Source of the DNA: Flavobacterium gyeonganense
GTDB lineage: Bacteria > Bacteroidota > Bacteroidia > Flavobacteriales > Flavobacteriaceae
Reading direction: 5' to 3'
Length of the DNA: 64,000 nt
NCBI RefSeq assembly: GCF_029625295.1
Contig: NZ_CP121112.1
Location: 3,844,001-3,908,000 of the forward strand
The position numbers were made by a program, and so were the translations under genes. Positions 11,060 through 19,784 of this stretch are shown here, in pieces (position 1 is the first letter of the stretch; every line of letters begins with the position of its first letter). Below the pieces are notes generated by a model. The model was not told the DNA's origin, did not search any database, and saw nothing but the letters and a program-made list of their open reading frames with translations.

Positions 11060-11407
11060 TTATTCCATTTTTCTATACTTCAGCCATAAAAATAAATATT
11101 TTTTAAAAGTCGCAAAAGCATGTATATAAGAGAGGATAAAACCTTTTTTACCTTTTAGTATTTTGAGTTTTAAAAAATAATTTAGGATAAAATTACCAAA
11201 AGGTATAATTATCAAATGAAAGTAATTTGGCCTGATTTTCTTTTCGTACAATTTATTAGCGAGCTCTTTGGCTTCAATTGTTAACTGCGAATTGTATTCA
11301 TCAAAGTCGATACCTTTTTCTGAAAATAAATTATTTTCCTGCATAAAGAAGTTTATGAGCTGCAAATGTAATAATTTTAAACTTAATTGCAATTTAAGAT
11401 ATGACAC
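11060..11407 (-). pseudogene. Truncated GT2 glycosyltransferase, C-terminal relic
   Basis: This 115-codon frame has no nucleotide-sugar-binding domain. What remains (NYFHLIIIPFGNFILNYFLK, GKKGFILSYIHAFATF, then LFLWLKYRKME) looks like the membrane-associated C-terminal tail of WaaE/KdtX-like GT2 enzymes, comparable with the tail of the complete gene at 12100-12837. Its upstream end meets the start of the plus-strand deacetylase, with a stop only a few codons beyond 11407, so the catalytic half is missing rather than frameshifted. The relic may still be translated, but I doubt that it has activity. Confidence 0.6.
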
Positions 11408-12108
11408 GTTTACCTATATTGATGTACCATAATGTTTCTGATGATATAAATAGTAAGGGCCTTACTATTTATAGTAAAAATTTAGAAGAACAATTTCATT
11501 ATTTGAAAGAAAAAGGATATGCAACTTATCATTTTTCAGAATTAGAAAACAAAAAATCGATACATCCAAAAAGTGTAGTGATTACTTTTGATGATGTTAC
11601 TGAAAACCAACTGCTTTATGCTCTTCCGTTGCTTAAGAAGTATAATTTAAAGGCTACTTTTTTTATTCCGTTTGCTTATATTGGAGATGTTGATTCATGG
11701 AATTCAGGCCGGGAGAAAATCATGTCTCTTAAACAGTTGAAGGAATTAGATGATTGTGTAGAGTTAGGCCTACATTCTTTTGCGCATAAAAGATATGCAT
11801 CTCTAACAAAGGATGAAATCAATGCCGATTTTTCCAAATGTTTTGAGATTATCGAAAAAAATGACTTAAAAGTTTATAATGCTTTAGCCTATCCTTATGG
11901 TAATTATCCTAAAAAAGAACCTCAAAAATCACTATTTACTAATGTTTTGCAGCAAAATAATGTTAAATTTGGATTGCGAATAGGGAATAGAACTAATAAA
12001 TTTCCTTTTAAGAATCTGTACACAATTCAGCGGATAGACATTAAAGGGGAAGATAGCCTGCTGAAATTTAAACTCAAGTTGCGTTTCGGTAAATTAAGAT
12101 TATTTTAA
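11401..12108 (+). CDS. Polysaccharide deacetylase (NodB/CE4 family)
   Basis: The 235-residue product has the NodB fold markers: LPILMYHNVSDD at the start, VVITFDDVTENQ (metal and catalytic Asp-Asp pair), HSFAH (the two metal-binding histidines of motif 2) and AYPYGNY (motif 3). CE4 enzymes remove N- or O-acetyl groups from polysaccharides. The motif reads TFDDV where most members have TFDDG. No signal peptide is visible, so it may act on a cytoplasmic or lipid-linked intermediate. It overlaps the convergent GT2 gene by 9 bases at its 3' end, and its start abuts the truncated GT2 relic. Confidence 0.85.
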   Translation: MTRLPILMYHNVSDDINSKGLTIYSKNLEEQFHYLKEKGYATYHFSELENKKSIHPKSVVITFDDVTENQLLYALPLLKKYNLKATFFIPFAYIGDVDSWNSGREKIMSLKQLKELDDCVELGLHSFAHKRYASLTKDEINADFSKCFEIIEKNDLKVYNALAYPYGNYPKKEPQKSLFTNVLQQNNVKFGLRIGNRTNKFPFKNLYTIQRIDIKGEDSLLKFKLKLRFGKLRLF

Positions 12109-12837
12109 TCCCTTTTCAATTAAGATGATTTTGGCATATCTCGAAAAAACGCCATAAGCATTAACGCTCGCCAAAGCTAAACCGGGAACTCCATCCATGA
12201 ATCCTCCTTTTAAAATATAAGAAGAGAAAAAGCGGTAAAAAGGTTTGAAAATTAATTGAAAATAACCTGCTTTTTTTCCTCTTTTGAAAGAAGTATTGGC
12301 CTGGAACCAAGCATAAGAATCTTTTTTTTGTAATAAATGGAAAAGCCCCTTATACGTGTAATGGATCATGAAGTTTTTCAAAGTGCCTAAAGTTCCCTGA
12401 AACAAAAGTTTTTCATGGACATCTCCGGAAAAAGAGACAGAATCATTTTTTACAAGTCTGACTACTTTATCTACCTTATGATATAAAAAACGATTCATAT
12501 AAAAATGCGGGAACCTGAGCTTATACCCCTGATGTTTTCCAGTTGCGATTACCGATAATATTTCGATTTTCAGTTTTTGGGAAACCCGTTCATCAGCATC
12601 AATAAACAGGATCCAGTCACCTGTTGCATAAGAGATGGCGTGGTTTTTCTGGCTCGAAAAATTATCAAATTTTCTATCTAAGACTTTACAGCCTAACTCA
12701 ATGGCTTTTTCTTTGGTACCGTCAGAACTAAAGGAATCAATTACAATAATTTCATCAGCAAATTCAATTGATTTTATAGCATCTTCAATATAATCAATTT
12801 CATTGTAAGTAGGAATTATTACGGTTAATCTGCTCAT
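12100..12837 (-). CDS. GT2 glycosyltransferase, WaaE/KdtX-like
   Basis: The 245-residue protein starts LTVIIPTYNEIDYIEDAIKS and has EIIVIDSFSSDGTKE and ILFIDADERVS, the nucleotide- and metal-binding segments of GT-A family 2. The tail (HYTYKGLFHLLQK, then KPFYRFFSSYILKGG) is the amphipathic C-terminus usual in WaaE/KdtX-type LPS core glycosyltransferases. It likely adds a sugar to LPS core or another lipid-linked glycan at the cytoplasmic membrane. It is divergent from the next GT2 gene, with 55 bases between them. Confidence 0.85.
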   Translation of the reverse strand: MSRLTVIIPTYNEIDYIEDAIKSIEFADEIIVIDSFSSDGTKEKAIELGCKVLDRKFDNFSSQKNHAISYATGDWILFIDADERVSQKLKIEILSVIATGKHQGYKLRFPHFYMNRFLYHKVDKVVRLVKNDSVSFSGDVHEKLLFQGTLGTLKNFMIHYTYKGLFHLLQKKDSYAWFQANTSFKRGKKAGYFQLIFKPFYRFFSSYILKGGFMDGVPGLALASVNAYGVFSRYAKIILIEKGLK

Positions 12838-12877
12838 TTTTTTGTTTTAAGGAAAAACAAAATTAATAATTTTAGGT

Positions 12878-12885
12878 TACCTTTG
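12878..12885 (+). promoter_or_regulatory. Bacteroidota-type -7 element
   Basis: TACCTTTG matches TAnnTTTG and lies just before the ATG at 12893, implying a very short leader for the GT2 gene. Confidence 0.4.
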
Positions 12886-12892
12886 CGCCATT

Positions 12893-13708
12893 ATGCAAAA
12901 GAATATTTCCGTTATAATCAGCACTTATAATTCTGTCGAATGGCTAAAAAAAGTCATTTGGGGATATAACACTCAGACCTATCGCAATTTCGAAATGGTG
13001 ATTGCCGATGACGGTTCACGACAGGATACTTTCGATTTAATTAACGAATTGAAAAAAGAAGTTTTTTATCCCATTATTCATGTCTGGCATGAAGACAATG
13101 GTTTTCAGAAATCGCAGATTTTGAACAAGGCTGTATTGGCCAGCACTACTGATTATATTATGATGTCTGACGGAGATTGTATTCCGCGTCCGGATTTTGT
13201 GGAACAGCATATTAAATTCAGGGAAGAAGGTTATTTCCTTTCCGGAGGCTATCATAAACTGCCATTAGAATTATCTAAAAAGATTACCAAAGAAGATATT
13301 TATTCAGGAAAATGTTTTGACATTTCATGGTTAAAGCTAAACGGAATGAAAACTTCTTTCAAAAATAACAAAGTCAGTGCTACAGGTTTGAAAAGTACTG
13401 TTTTAAATTTTTTGACTCCCACAACACCAAGCTGGAACGGACACAATGCATCTGGCTGGAAAACAGATATTATGGCTGTCAATGGTTTTGATGAGCGTAT
13501 GCAATACGGCGGACAGGACAGGGAATTAGGTGAGAGATTAGTTAACTATGGCATAAAACCAAAACAAATCAGATATAGTACCACTTGCCTGCATCTGGAT
13601 CATCCCCGCGGTTATGCGACTCCAGAGTCAATAAGCAAAAATAAAAATATCCGAAAAGAAACCCGGATTCAAAAGAAAAAAAGAACCGAATTCGGAATTG
13701 TAAAATAA
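12893..13708 (+). CDS. GT2 glycosyltransferase with galactosyltransferase-like C-terminus
   Basis: A 271-residue GT-A enzyme: SVIISTYNSVEWLKKVI, VIADDGSRQDT, then YIMMSDGDCIPRPDF with the DGD metal site. Later WNGHNASGWKTDIMAVNGFD and the ERL motif resemble the C-terminal domain of animal beta-1,4-galactosyltransferases (Glyco_transf_7C), a common bacterial combination. It should act in the cytoplasm in LPS or capsule assembly. A strong hairpin terminator follows immediately. Donor sugar is not predictable. Confidence 0.85.
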   Translation: MQKNISVIISTYNSVEWLKKVIWGYNTQTYRNFEMVIADDGSRQDTFDLINELKKEVFYPIIHVWHEDNGFQKSQILNKAVLASTTDYIMMSDGDCIPRPDFVEQHIKFREEGYFLSGGYHKLPLELSKKITKEDIYSGKCFDISWLKLNGMKTSFKNNKVSATGLKSTVLNFLTPTTPSWNGHNASGWKTDIMAVNGFDERMQYGGQDRELGERLVNYGIKPKQIRYSTTCLHLDHPRGYATPESISKNKNIRKETRIQKKKRTEFGIVK

Positions 13709-13710
13709 TA

Positions 13711-13742
13711 AAAAGCATTCGTTACTGGCGAATGCTTTTTTT
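13711..13742. terminator. Bidirectional hairpin terminator
   Basis: AAAAGCATTCG and CGAATGCTTTT form an 11-bp stem with a 7-base loop and A/T tracts on both sides. It sits between the convergent GT2 and GT9 genes. Confidence 0.85.
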
Positions 13743-13743
13743 G

Positions 13744-14801
13744 TTATAGATTATTCTTCAGGAATTTATCCAGTTCCGGAAGTATCATTTCCGGAGTTAG
13801 CTGTTTGTACAATTCGTCCGGGTTTTTTTCTATTTTTTTGCGTTCCTCAAAAGTAAAACTGTCAAATAAATTAGGTCTCATTTCCAGTAAATGAACAGAA
13901 TGATGCAGTTTTCCATCTTCGAAACTTGCCCAGTGATCTTTGTTTACATAAGGAGAAAATATAGTAAATGTAGGTTTGTTCAAGGCCTTTGCAATGTGTA
14001 CCGTTCCTCCCTCGTTAGAAACCAAAAGTGCAGATTGATTCATTAATTTAATGAAATCACGAATGTTTTTGGCATAAATATCTAAAATGATATTGGATTT
14101 ATTTTTGCACATTTCATATATTTTCAAAGCTTCCTCTTTTTGATGCGGTGCATAATTGAAGAGGATATATACATTATAATTAGAAGAAATAAAATCAACC
14201 ATATTCGCGACATATTCATACGGCATTGATTTTTGTGGTGTACTTCCCAAAACCCCAAGAACGATCACTTTTTTATCAGCGTATTTCCCCAGCAAGTCTT
14301 CTTTTTTTCTTCGTCAGTCAAAAATATTTTGGGATGGTAATCTATAGGTTCAAAATTACCAGCCTGACTTAATAAATGAATCCGGTCTTCGATTGCTTTG
14401 CCGCAGATTTTGGTTTTTTCTTTAGATATAGTTACCGGATGCGTGTAATAACCCCAATTTCCTAGTTTTTTTCGACTTTTATGCCCAATTGTCTGTTTGG
14501 CTGTAGAGAATTTACAAATCAGTTTGCTTTGTGTTTTTGAATAAGGATCAAAAATAATATCATATTTCTCTTTTCTGATCTGGCAAATCAGTTTCAGTAA
14601 AACAGGCAATTTTTTCAGCTCTTTATCATTAATTGAAATGATTCTGTCAATGTTAGGATTCTTCAAAATTACGCCGTGGGTAAAATCATAAGCCATAAAA
14701 TGAACTTCACTCTCTGGATATTTCGCCTTAAAATTATTAGCAATTACAGAACTGATCAGTACATCTCCAATTCGTTTGTTTTGTATGATTAAAACTTTCA
14801 T
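13744..14801 (-). pseudogene. GT9 family glycosyltransferase, heptosyltransferase-like (one frameshift)
   Basis: Joined frames give about 352 residues. The N-terminus MKVLIIQNKRIGDVLISSVI is the classic start of ADP-heptose:LPS heptosyltransferase-type GT9 enzymes. The C-terminal half has VIVLGVLGSTPQKSMPYEYV and LVSNEGGTVHIAKAL, the donor-binding S/TxxGGxxH-like region. The frame breaks in the T7 run at 14302-14308; one added base changes the end of the first part to DEEKKEDLLGKYADKK and continues the second frame. It would transfer a sugar to LPS core. It is divergent from the WaaP-like kinase gene, which suits a shared role in core synthesis. Confidence 0.85.
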
Positions 14802-14952
14802 CCTAAAGTTATTTGTTTTTTATTATTTGAGCTTAATTCTCAATATTGAGGTTGCGAATTTATCCTAAAAGAAAGTTCTCTTTCTTTATGACACATTACT
14901 TGGTGCAAAGTACTATTTTTTATACTTTTAAACCAAATTATAATTGTAAGCT

Positions 14953-15711
14953 GTGCCAATAATCATTCATTCGAAATACAAAAACAAAGAAGAAGCTATA
15001 CTTCAGTTAGTTGCTGATTTTTTTACTAAAGGGAATATGATTGTTAAAGGTTCCCGCAATACAATCAAGTCGAATTTTTTAGGTGATGAAAAAGTAAATA
15101 TCAAATTTTTTCAGAAACCGGGACTATTCAAATCCATTATCTATTCTTTTTTTAGAACTACCAAAGCTAAACGCTCTTTCGATTATGCAAATTATTTGAT
15201 CAATAATCATATTTTAACGCCTTTTCCAATTGCTTATATAGAAAATAGAAACAGTTTAGGACTTTTGAAAGACAGTTATTATGTTTCTCAGCAGATAGAT
15301 TATGATTTTACGATTCGTGAACTTATTCACGATCCTCTGTTTCCGGAAAGAAATGTTATTTTAGAGCAATTTGCGGAGTTTACTTTTAAAATGCACGAAG
15401 CCAAAGTCAATTTTCTAGATCATTCTCCCGGGAATACTTTAGTGGTAAAAAAATCTTCCGGTCAATACGAATTTTATCTGATAGATTTAAATAGAATGAA
15501 TTTTAAAAACTTATCCATCGAAGAGCGAATGGATAATTTTAAGAAAATGTGGCTGTCAAAAACAATGGTAAAAGCAATCGCAAAAACTTATGCTAAATTA
15601 AGCAGTGAACCTGAAGATAAATTACACGCAATTCTTTTGGAGAAAACAACGCAGTTTAAAAGAAAAATAACAAAGAAAAAATACCTGAAAAGAAAGATAG
15701 GCAGGAAATAA
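14953..15711 (+). CDS. Lipopolysaccharide kinase (WaaP/Kdo kinase-like) family protein
   Basis: The 252-residue product has a degenerate kinase fold: a basic N-terminal lobe, then NFLDHSPGNTLVV as catalytic loop (Asp and Asn of the HxDxxxxN pattern) and FYLIDLNRMNF as the metal-binding DFG-like segment. This is how Kdo kinase, WaaP and InaA-like proteins look. It may phosphorylate LPS core sugars or Kdo on the cytoplasmic side. The start is a GTG at 14953; no better ATG exists in the frame. It is divergent from the GT9 gene and is followed by a perfect hairpin terminator. Confidence 0.75.
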   Translation: MPIIIHSKYKNKEEAILQLVADFFTKGNMIVKGSRNTIKSNFLGDEKVNIKFFQKPGLFKSIIYSFFRTTKAKRSFDYANYLINNHILTPFPIAYIENRNSLGLLKDSYYVSQQIDYDFTIRELIHDPLFPERNVILEQFAEFTFKMHEAKVNFLDHSPGNTLVVKKSSGQYEFYLIDLNRMNFKNLSIEERMDNFKKMWLSKTMVKAIAKTYAKLSSEPEDKLHAILLEKTTQFKRKITKKKYLKRKIGRK

Positions 15712-15730
15712 ATACTTAGTCCTCAAATAA

Positions 15731-15769
15731 AAAATCCAAATTCCAGTCATAATTTGGAATTTGGATTTT
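15731..15769. terminator. Bidirectional hairpin terminator
   Basis: A perfect 15-bp inverted repeat (15731-15745 and 15755-15769) with A-rich and T-rich flanks lies between the convergent kinase gene and dapD. Confidence 0.85.
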
Positions 15770-15789
15770 AAAAATATTGAAAATTTAAA

Positions 15790-16605
15790 TTATACCGCTA
15801 CGTCATATTCGCGTAAAGCATTATTTAATGACGTTTTCAAATCTGTAGATGGTTTACGTGTACCAATGATTAAAGCACAAGGAACCTGATATTCACCTGC
15901 AGCGAATTTTTTGGTATAGCTTCCAGGAATTACAACAGAACGAGCTGGTATGAAACCTTTCATTTCAACTGGCTCATCGCCTGTAACGTCAATGATTTTT
16001 GTTGAAGCAGTCAAACATACATTTGCCCCTAATACAGCTTCTTTACCTACGTGAACTCCTTCTACAACGATGCAACGAGAACCGATAAAAGCACCGTCTT
16101 CGATGATAACAGGAGCAGCCTGCAATGGCTCTAAAACTCCTCCGATACCAACACCACCGCTTAAGTGAACGTCTTTACCTATCTGAGCACAGCTACCAAC
16201 AGTAGCCCAGGTGTCAACCATTGTTCCGGCATCAACATAAGCCCCGATATTTACGTAGCTAGGCATCATAATTACTCCGCTTGAAATAAACGAACCATAA
16301 CGTGCAGAAGCTCCAGGCACTACACGAACTCCTTTGGCTGCATAGTCTTTTTTCAATTCCATTTTATCATGGTATTCAAAAACTCCTGCTTCCCATGTTT
16401 CCATTTTTTGAATAGGGAAATACATTACAACAGCTTTTTTTACCCATTCGTTTACCTGCCATCCGTCACCTTTTGGTTCTGCAACACGAAGTTTCCCAGC
16501 ATCCAATAATTCGATAACTTCTCTAATAGCATCTGTAGTTGCTGTTTCCTGTAATAAAGCTCTGTTTTCCCAGGCTTGTTCAATTATAGTTTGTAAAGAA
16601 CTCAT
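15790..16605 (-). CDS. dapD: 2,3,4,5-tetrahydropyridine-2,6-dicarboxylate N-succinyltransferase
   Basis: DapD succinylates tetrahydrodipicolinate in the lysine/meso-diaminopimelate pathway. From the ATG at 16605 (MSSLQTIIEQAWENR) the product is 271 residues, the usual DapD size; the frame is open 85 codons further upstream but that stretch is not family-like. The hexapeptide-repeat beta-helix is clear, with VRVVPGASARYGSFISSG, VNIGAYVDAGTMVDTWATVG and GGVGIGGVLEPLQA, all DapD signatures. It is transcribed alone, divergent from the PAS-domain gene. Confidence 0.95.
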   Translation of the reverse strand: MSSLQTIIEQAWENRALLQETATTDAIREVIELLDAGKLRVAEPKGDGWQVNEWVKKAVVMYFPIQKMETWEAGVFEYHDKMELKKDYAAKGVRVVPGASARYGSFISSGVIMMPSYVNIGAYVDAGTMVDTWATVGSCAQIGKDVHLSGGVGIGGVLEPLQAAPVIIEDGAFIGSRCIVVEGVHVGKEAVLGANVCLTASTKIIDVTGDEPVEMKGFIPARSVVIPGSYTKKFAAGEYQVPCALIIGTRKPSTDLKTSLNNALREYDVAV

Positions 16606-16861
16606 ATGTTTAAATTTTTGGCAAAGATAGCGCATTAAAGTAAAATCAAAAAGGCAAATCAGTTTGAAAATGTTATAAACATAACTTTTTGTTTTTAATT
16701 TTAAAAATTCCAATAAGCTGAAATGTCTCTGAAAATGAAAATTCTTTACTATTATTTCATGATAAAAATCAGATTTGTTGATTTTTATTCGAATTAATTT
16801 CGCACCATAATTCCTGAGGTAATTGAAGGAATTGCAAGTACTAAAATTAATCAAAGCCAAT

Positions 16862-17491
16862 ATGAATCAGGAAAATCAACTTCAAAATCGCGTTACAGTT
16901 ATTGATAAAGAGGTCACGTGGGACAAAACGCAGGTAATTATGAGTAAAACAAATGCTTTTGGTATTATTGAATATGCCAACGAAGTTTTTGTTGATGTTT
17001 GTGGTTATGAAGATTATGAACTAATGGGGCAGCCACACAATATTATTCGTCATCCGGATATGCCCAAAGTTATTTTTAAAGTGCTTTGGGAAAATCTGAA
17101 ACAAGGGAAAAATTTTCATGCAATTGTAAAAAACCTGGCAAAATCGGGAAGATATTACTGGGTAATAACGGATTTTGATATTGCAAGGGATGAAAACGGT
17201 GTGATTGTAAATTATTTTGCAAGAAGACAAGCCGTTCCTCAGGAAGTGATTTCGCTGCACATTGAACCTCTTTACAAAAAGTTACTGCAAATTGAGGCTG
17301 CAAGTGGTGTTGAGTTTAGCGAAAAATATTTAATTGGATTTTTGGAAGAAAAAAAGAGAAGTTATATCGAGTATATTAAGGAATTGATTTATGAACATGA
17401 AAAGGCCCAGTCAAAATTTGCTCAATATGAACTTAAAGAAGAGGATGAACAAGAGGAGAAAGGCTTTTTTAGCAGATTATTCGGCAGATAA
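16862..17491 (+). CDS. PAS-domain protein, Aer-like sensor without transducer domain
   Basis: From the ATG at 16862 the product has 209 residues. Residues 30-125 form a PAS domain with GIIEYANEVFVDVCGYEDYE and NIIRHPDMPK, the signature of aerotaxis-receptor Aer PAS domains that bind FAD. The rest is charged and helical, ending in FFSRLFGR. There is no HAMP, methyl-accepting, kinase or diguanylate cyclase domain, so any output must go through a partner. An in-frame ATG at 16823 is possible but less likely. A hairpin terminator follows. Confidence 0.8.
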   Translation: MNQENQLQNRVTVIDKEVTWDKTQVIMSKTNAFGIIEYANEVFVDVCGYEDYELMGQPHNIIRHPDMPKVIFKVLWENLKQGKNFHAIVKNLAKSGRYYWVITDFDIARDENGVIVNYFARRQAVPQEVISLHIEPLYKKLLQIEAASGVEFSEKYLIGFLEEKKRSYIEYIKELIYEHEKAQSKFAQYELKEEDEQEEKGFFSRLFGR

Positions 17492-17532
17492 TACTGCTTT
17501 ATAATAATTTTTTAGTTGTTTTAAATTTGGTT

Positions 17533-17568
17533 AAAAATCCGTTTTGAATTTTCAGGACGGATTTTTTT
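17533..17568 (+). terminator. Rho-independent terminator
   Basis: AAAAATCCGT (17533-17542) pairs with ACGGATTTTT (17557-17566), followed by more T. It ends the PAS-protein transcript. Confidence 0.8.
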
Positions 17569-17657
17569 ACTTGCTATTATAAAAATAATCATGCAATCAG
17601 TAATTAATTAAGTTTGTATTTCTATTTGCTGCTGAGAATTGGAAAATTAAAATAGTT

Positions 17658-17665
17658 TATCTTTG
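17658..17665 (+). promoter_or_regulatory. Promoter of ruvX (-7 element)
   Basis: TATCTTTG fits TAnnTTTG and lies 13 bases before the ATG. A TTG 16 bases upstream (17639-17641) may be the -33 element. Confidence 0.5.
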
Positions 17666-17678
17666 AAAAAAATATAAA

Positions 17679-18095
17679 ATGCCAAGAATCCTCTCTATAG
17701 ACTACGGACAAAAACGTACCGGAATTGCTGTAACTGATGAAATGCAAATTATAGCTTCAGGTTTAACTACGATTCCAACCAATACTTTAATTGATTTCCT
17801 AAAGGATTATTTTGCCAAAGAAAAGGTGGAGGCGGTTTTAATTGGCGAGCCGAAACAAATGAATGGTCAGCCATCTGAAAGTGCATCTGTAATAAAAGGT
17901 TTTGTAACTCATTTTTCTAATATTTTTCCGGATATGAAGGTTGTTCGTGTAGATGAACGCTTTACTTCAAAAATGGCTTTTCAGACCATGATTGACAGCG
18001 GGCTAAGCAAAAAGCAGCGTCAGAACAAAGGACTGATTGATGAAATTTCCGCAACGATTATGCTTCAGGACTATCTTTCTTCTAATCGTTTTTAG
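17679..18095 (+). CDS. ruvX: Holliday junction resolvase-like / pre-16S rRNA nuclease YqgF
   Basis: The 138-residue product starts RILSIDYGQKRTGIAVTD, the first conserved block of the YqgF/RuvX RNase H-like fold, with catalytic Asp in DYG. It continues with VLIGEPKQMNGQPSE and VVRVDERFTSKMA, and ends with the ISATIMLQDYL block carrying the last acidic residue position. The family finishes the 16S rRNA 5' end; a Holliday-junction role has also been proposed. Length is normal. It is a single gene between the PAS gene and mqo. Confidence 0.92.
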   Translation: MPRILSIDYGQKRTGIAVTDEMQIIASGLTTIPTNTLIDFLKDYFAKEKVEAVLIGEPKQMNGQPSESASVIKGFVTHFSNIFPDMKVVRVDERFTSKMAFQTMIDSGLSKKQRQNKGLIDEISATIMLQDYLSSNRF

Positions 18096-18190
18096 GTTTT
18101 AGGCCTATAAATTTCACTTTATTTAGAAAAAAATGTAATTATCTAACTATTATCTTTCAAAAATTAGTTTTTTTTTGGGATTATAAAAAG

Positions 18191-18198
18191 TACCTTTG
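18191..18198 (+). promoter_or_regulatory. -7 element before mqo
   Basis: TACCTTTG matches TAnnTTTG, 22 bases before the mqo ATG. Confidence 0.5.
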
Positions 18199-18220
18199 CA
18201 TTTTAAAATAAAATACTGTT

Positions 18221-19720
18221 ATGCCTGACAATACAATACGTTCCAATAGTGATGTAGTGCTTATTGGTGCTGGAATTATGAGTGCTACACTCGGAGTAAT
18301 TTTGAAAGAATTACAACCTGATATAAAGATTGAAATTTACGAAAGACTGGATGTTGCCGCAGCTGAAAGTTCAGATGCCTGGAATAATGCAGGAACAGGA
18401 CATTCTGCTTTTTGTGAATTAAATTACACTCCTGAAAAAGCCGATGGCTCTGTAGATCCTAAAAAAGCCATTAGCATCGCCGAAGCTTTTGAGGTTTCAC
18501 GACAGTTTTGGTCTTATTTAGTACAGCAAAACAAGGTGCCTTCACCTGAAAATTTTATTAAAAGTGTACCTCATATGAGTTTTGTATGGGGTGAAAAAAA
18601 TGTAAAATACCTTCAAACCCGTTTTGAGGCTTTACAAAAAAATCCATTATTTTCTGAAATGCTTTTTAGTACCGACTTTGAGCAATTAAAACAATGGATG
18701 CCATTAGTTATGGAAGGAAGAGAGCCTGACGAAAAACTGGCTGCTACTACAATGGCAATTGGTACAGATGTGAATTTTGGTGCTTTGACAAGGAGCATGT
18801 TTAATTATCTGGAAAAATTAGACGGTGTTTCTTTATATTTTAATCATGAAGTTAGAAAGTTAAAACAGCTTGAGAATAAATCATGGAGAATTAAAATAAC
18901 AGATTTAGGTTCTGGTGAAAAAAGAAAGGCTTACACGAAATTTGTATTTATTGGTGCCGGAGGAGGTTCATTGCCATTGTTAGAAAAAGCAAATGTACCG
19001 GAAGGAGACGGTTATGGAGGTTTTCCTGTAAGCGGTCAGTGGTTAAAATGTACAAATCCTGAAGTTATTGCAAAACATCAGGCGAAAGTTTACGGAAAAG
19101 CAAGTGTAGGAGCTCCTCCAATGTCTGTTCCGCACATTGATACGCGTGTAATCGATGGCGAAAAAGCATTGCTTTTTGGCCCTTTTGCTGGTTTCTCAAC
19201 CCGTTTCTTAAAAAACGGATCCTATTTAGATTTGCCATTATCTATTAAGGCAAACAACCTGATCCCAATGTTATCTGCGGGCTATAACAATATTCCTTTA
19301 ACAAAATATTTAATAGAACAGGTTCGTCAGTCTCCGAAAGACAGAATAAAAGCTTTACGCGAATATTTGCCAACTGCAAGATCTAAAGACTGGGTTTTGG
19401 AAAAAGCAGGTCAGCGGGTTCAGGTGATCAAAAAAGGTGAAAATGGTGGTGGCGTTTTAGAATTTGGAACCGAAGTAATCAATACCCAAGACGGAACACT
19501 GGCTGTTTTATTAGGGGCATCGCCGGGAGCTTCTACCGCAGTTTCTATTATGGTTGATTTAATTGGAAGATGTTTTAAAGAGCAGATAAATACACCGGAG
19601 TGGGAAGCAAAACTGAAAAACATGATTCCTTCTTACAAACAGACTTTAAATGACAAGCCCGAGTTGTTAGAACAAATTAGAAAACAAACAGCTGAAGTTT
19701 TAAAACTGAACAGAAATTAA
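18221..19720 (+). CDS. mqo: Malate:quinone oxidoreductase
   Basis: The 499-residue flavoprotein oxidises malate to oxaloacetate at the membrane surface and passes electrons to quinone. The N-terminus VVLIGAGIMSATLGVIL is the FAD-binding fold, followed by the Mqo-typical AWNNAGTGHSAFCELNYTP. Later VFIGAGGGSLPLLEKA, FGPFAGFSTRFLK and GASPGASTAVSIM are also characteristic. Length is normal for the family. It has its own promoter and a terminator shared with the convergent FUSC gene. In this organism it would feed the TCA cycle and the respiratory chain together with the cbb3 oxidase. Confidence 0.96.
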   Translation: MPDNTIRSNSDVVLIGAGIMSATLGVILKELQPDIKIEIYERLDVAAAESSDAWNNAGTGHSAFCELNYTPEKADGSVDPKKAISIAEAFEVSRQFWSYLVQQNKVPSPENFIKSVPHMSFVWGEKNVKYLQTRFEALQKNPLFSEMLFSTDFEQLKQWMPLVMEGREPDEKLAATTMAIGTDVNFGALTRSMFNYLEKLDGVSLYFNHEVRKLKQLENKSWRIKITDLGSGEKRKAYTKFVFIGAGGGSLPLLEKANVPEGDGYGGFPVSGQWLKCTNPEVIAKHQAKVYGKASVGAPPMSVPHIDTRVIDGEKALLFGPFAGFSTRFLKNGSYLDLPLSIKANNLIPMLSAGYNNIPLTKYLIEQVRQSPKDRIKALREYLPTARSKDWVLEKAGQRVQVIKKGENGGGVLEFGTEVINTQDGTLAVLLGASPGASTAVSIMVDLIGRCFKEQINTPEWEAKLKNMIPSYKQTLNDKPELLEQIRKQTAEVLKLNRN

Positions 19721-19752
19721 TTATAGAATAAAATCTTAGCTTAATCATAATA

Positions 19753-19784
19753 AACAAATCCGGATGAATCAATCCGGATTTGTT
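19753..19784. terminator. Bidirectional hairpin terminator
   Basis: A perfect 13-bp inverted repeat, AACAAATCCGGAT and ATCCGGATTTGTT, with a 6-base loop. The FUSC stop codon (19769-19771) lies inside the hairpin. Confidence 0.85.
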
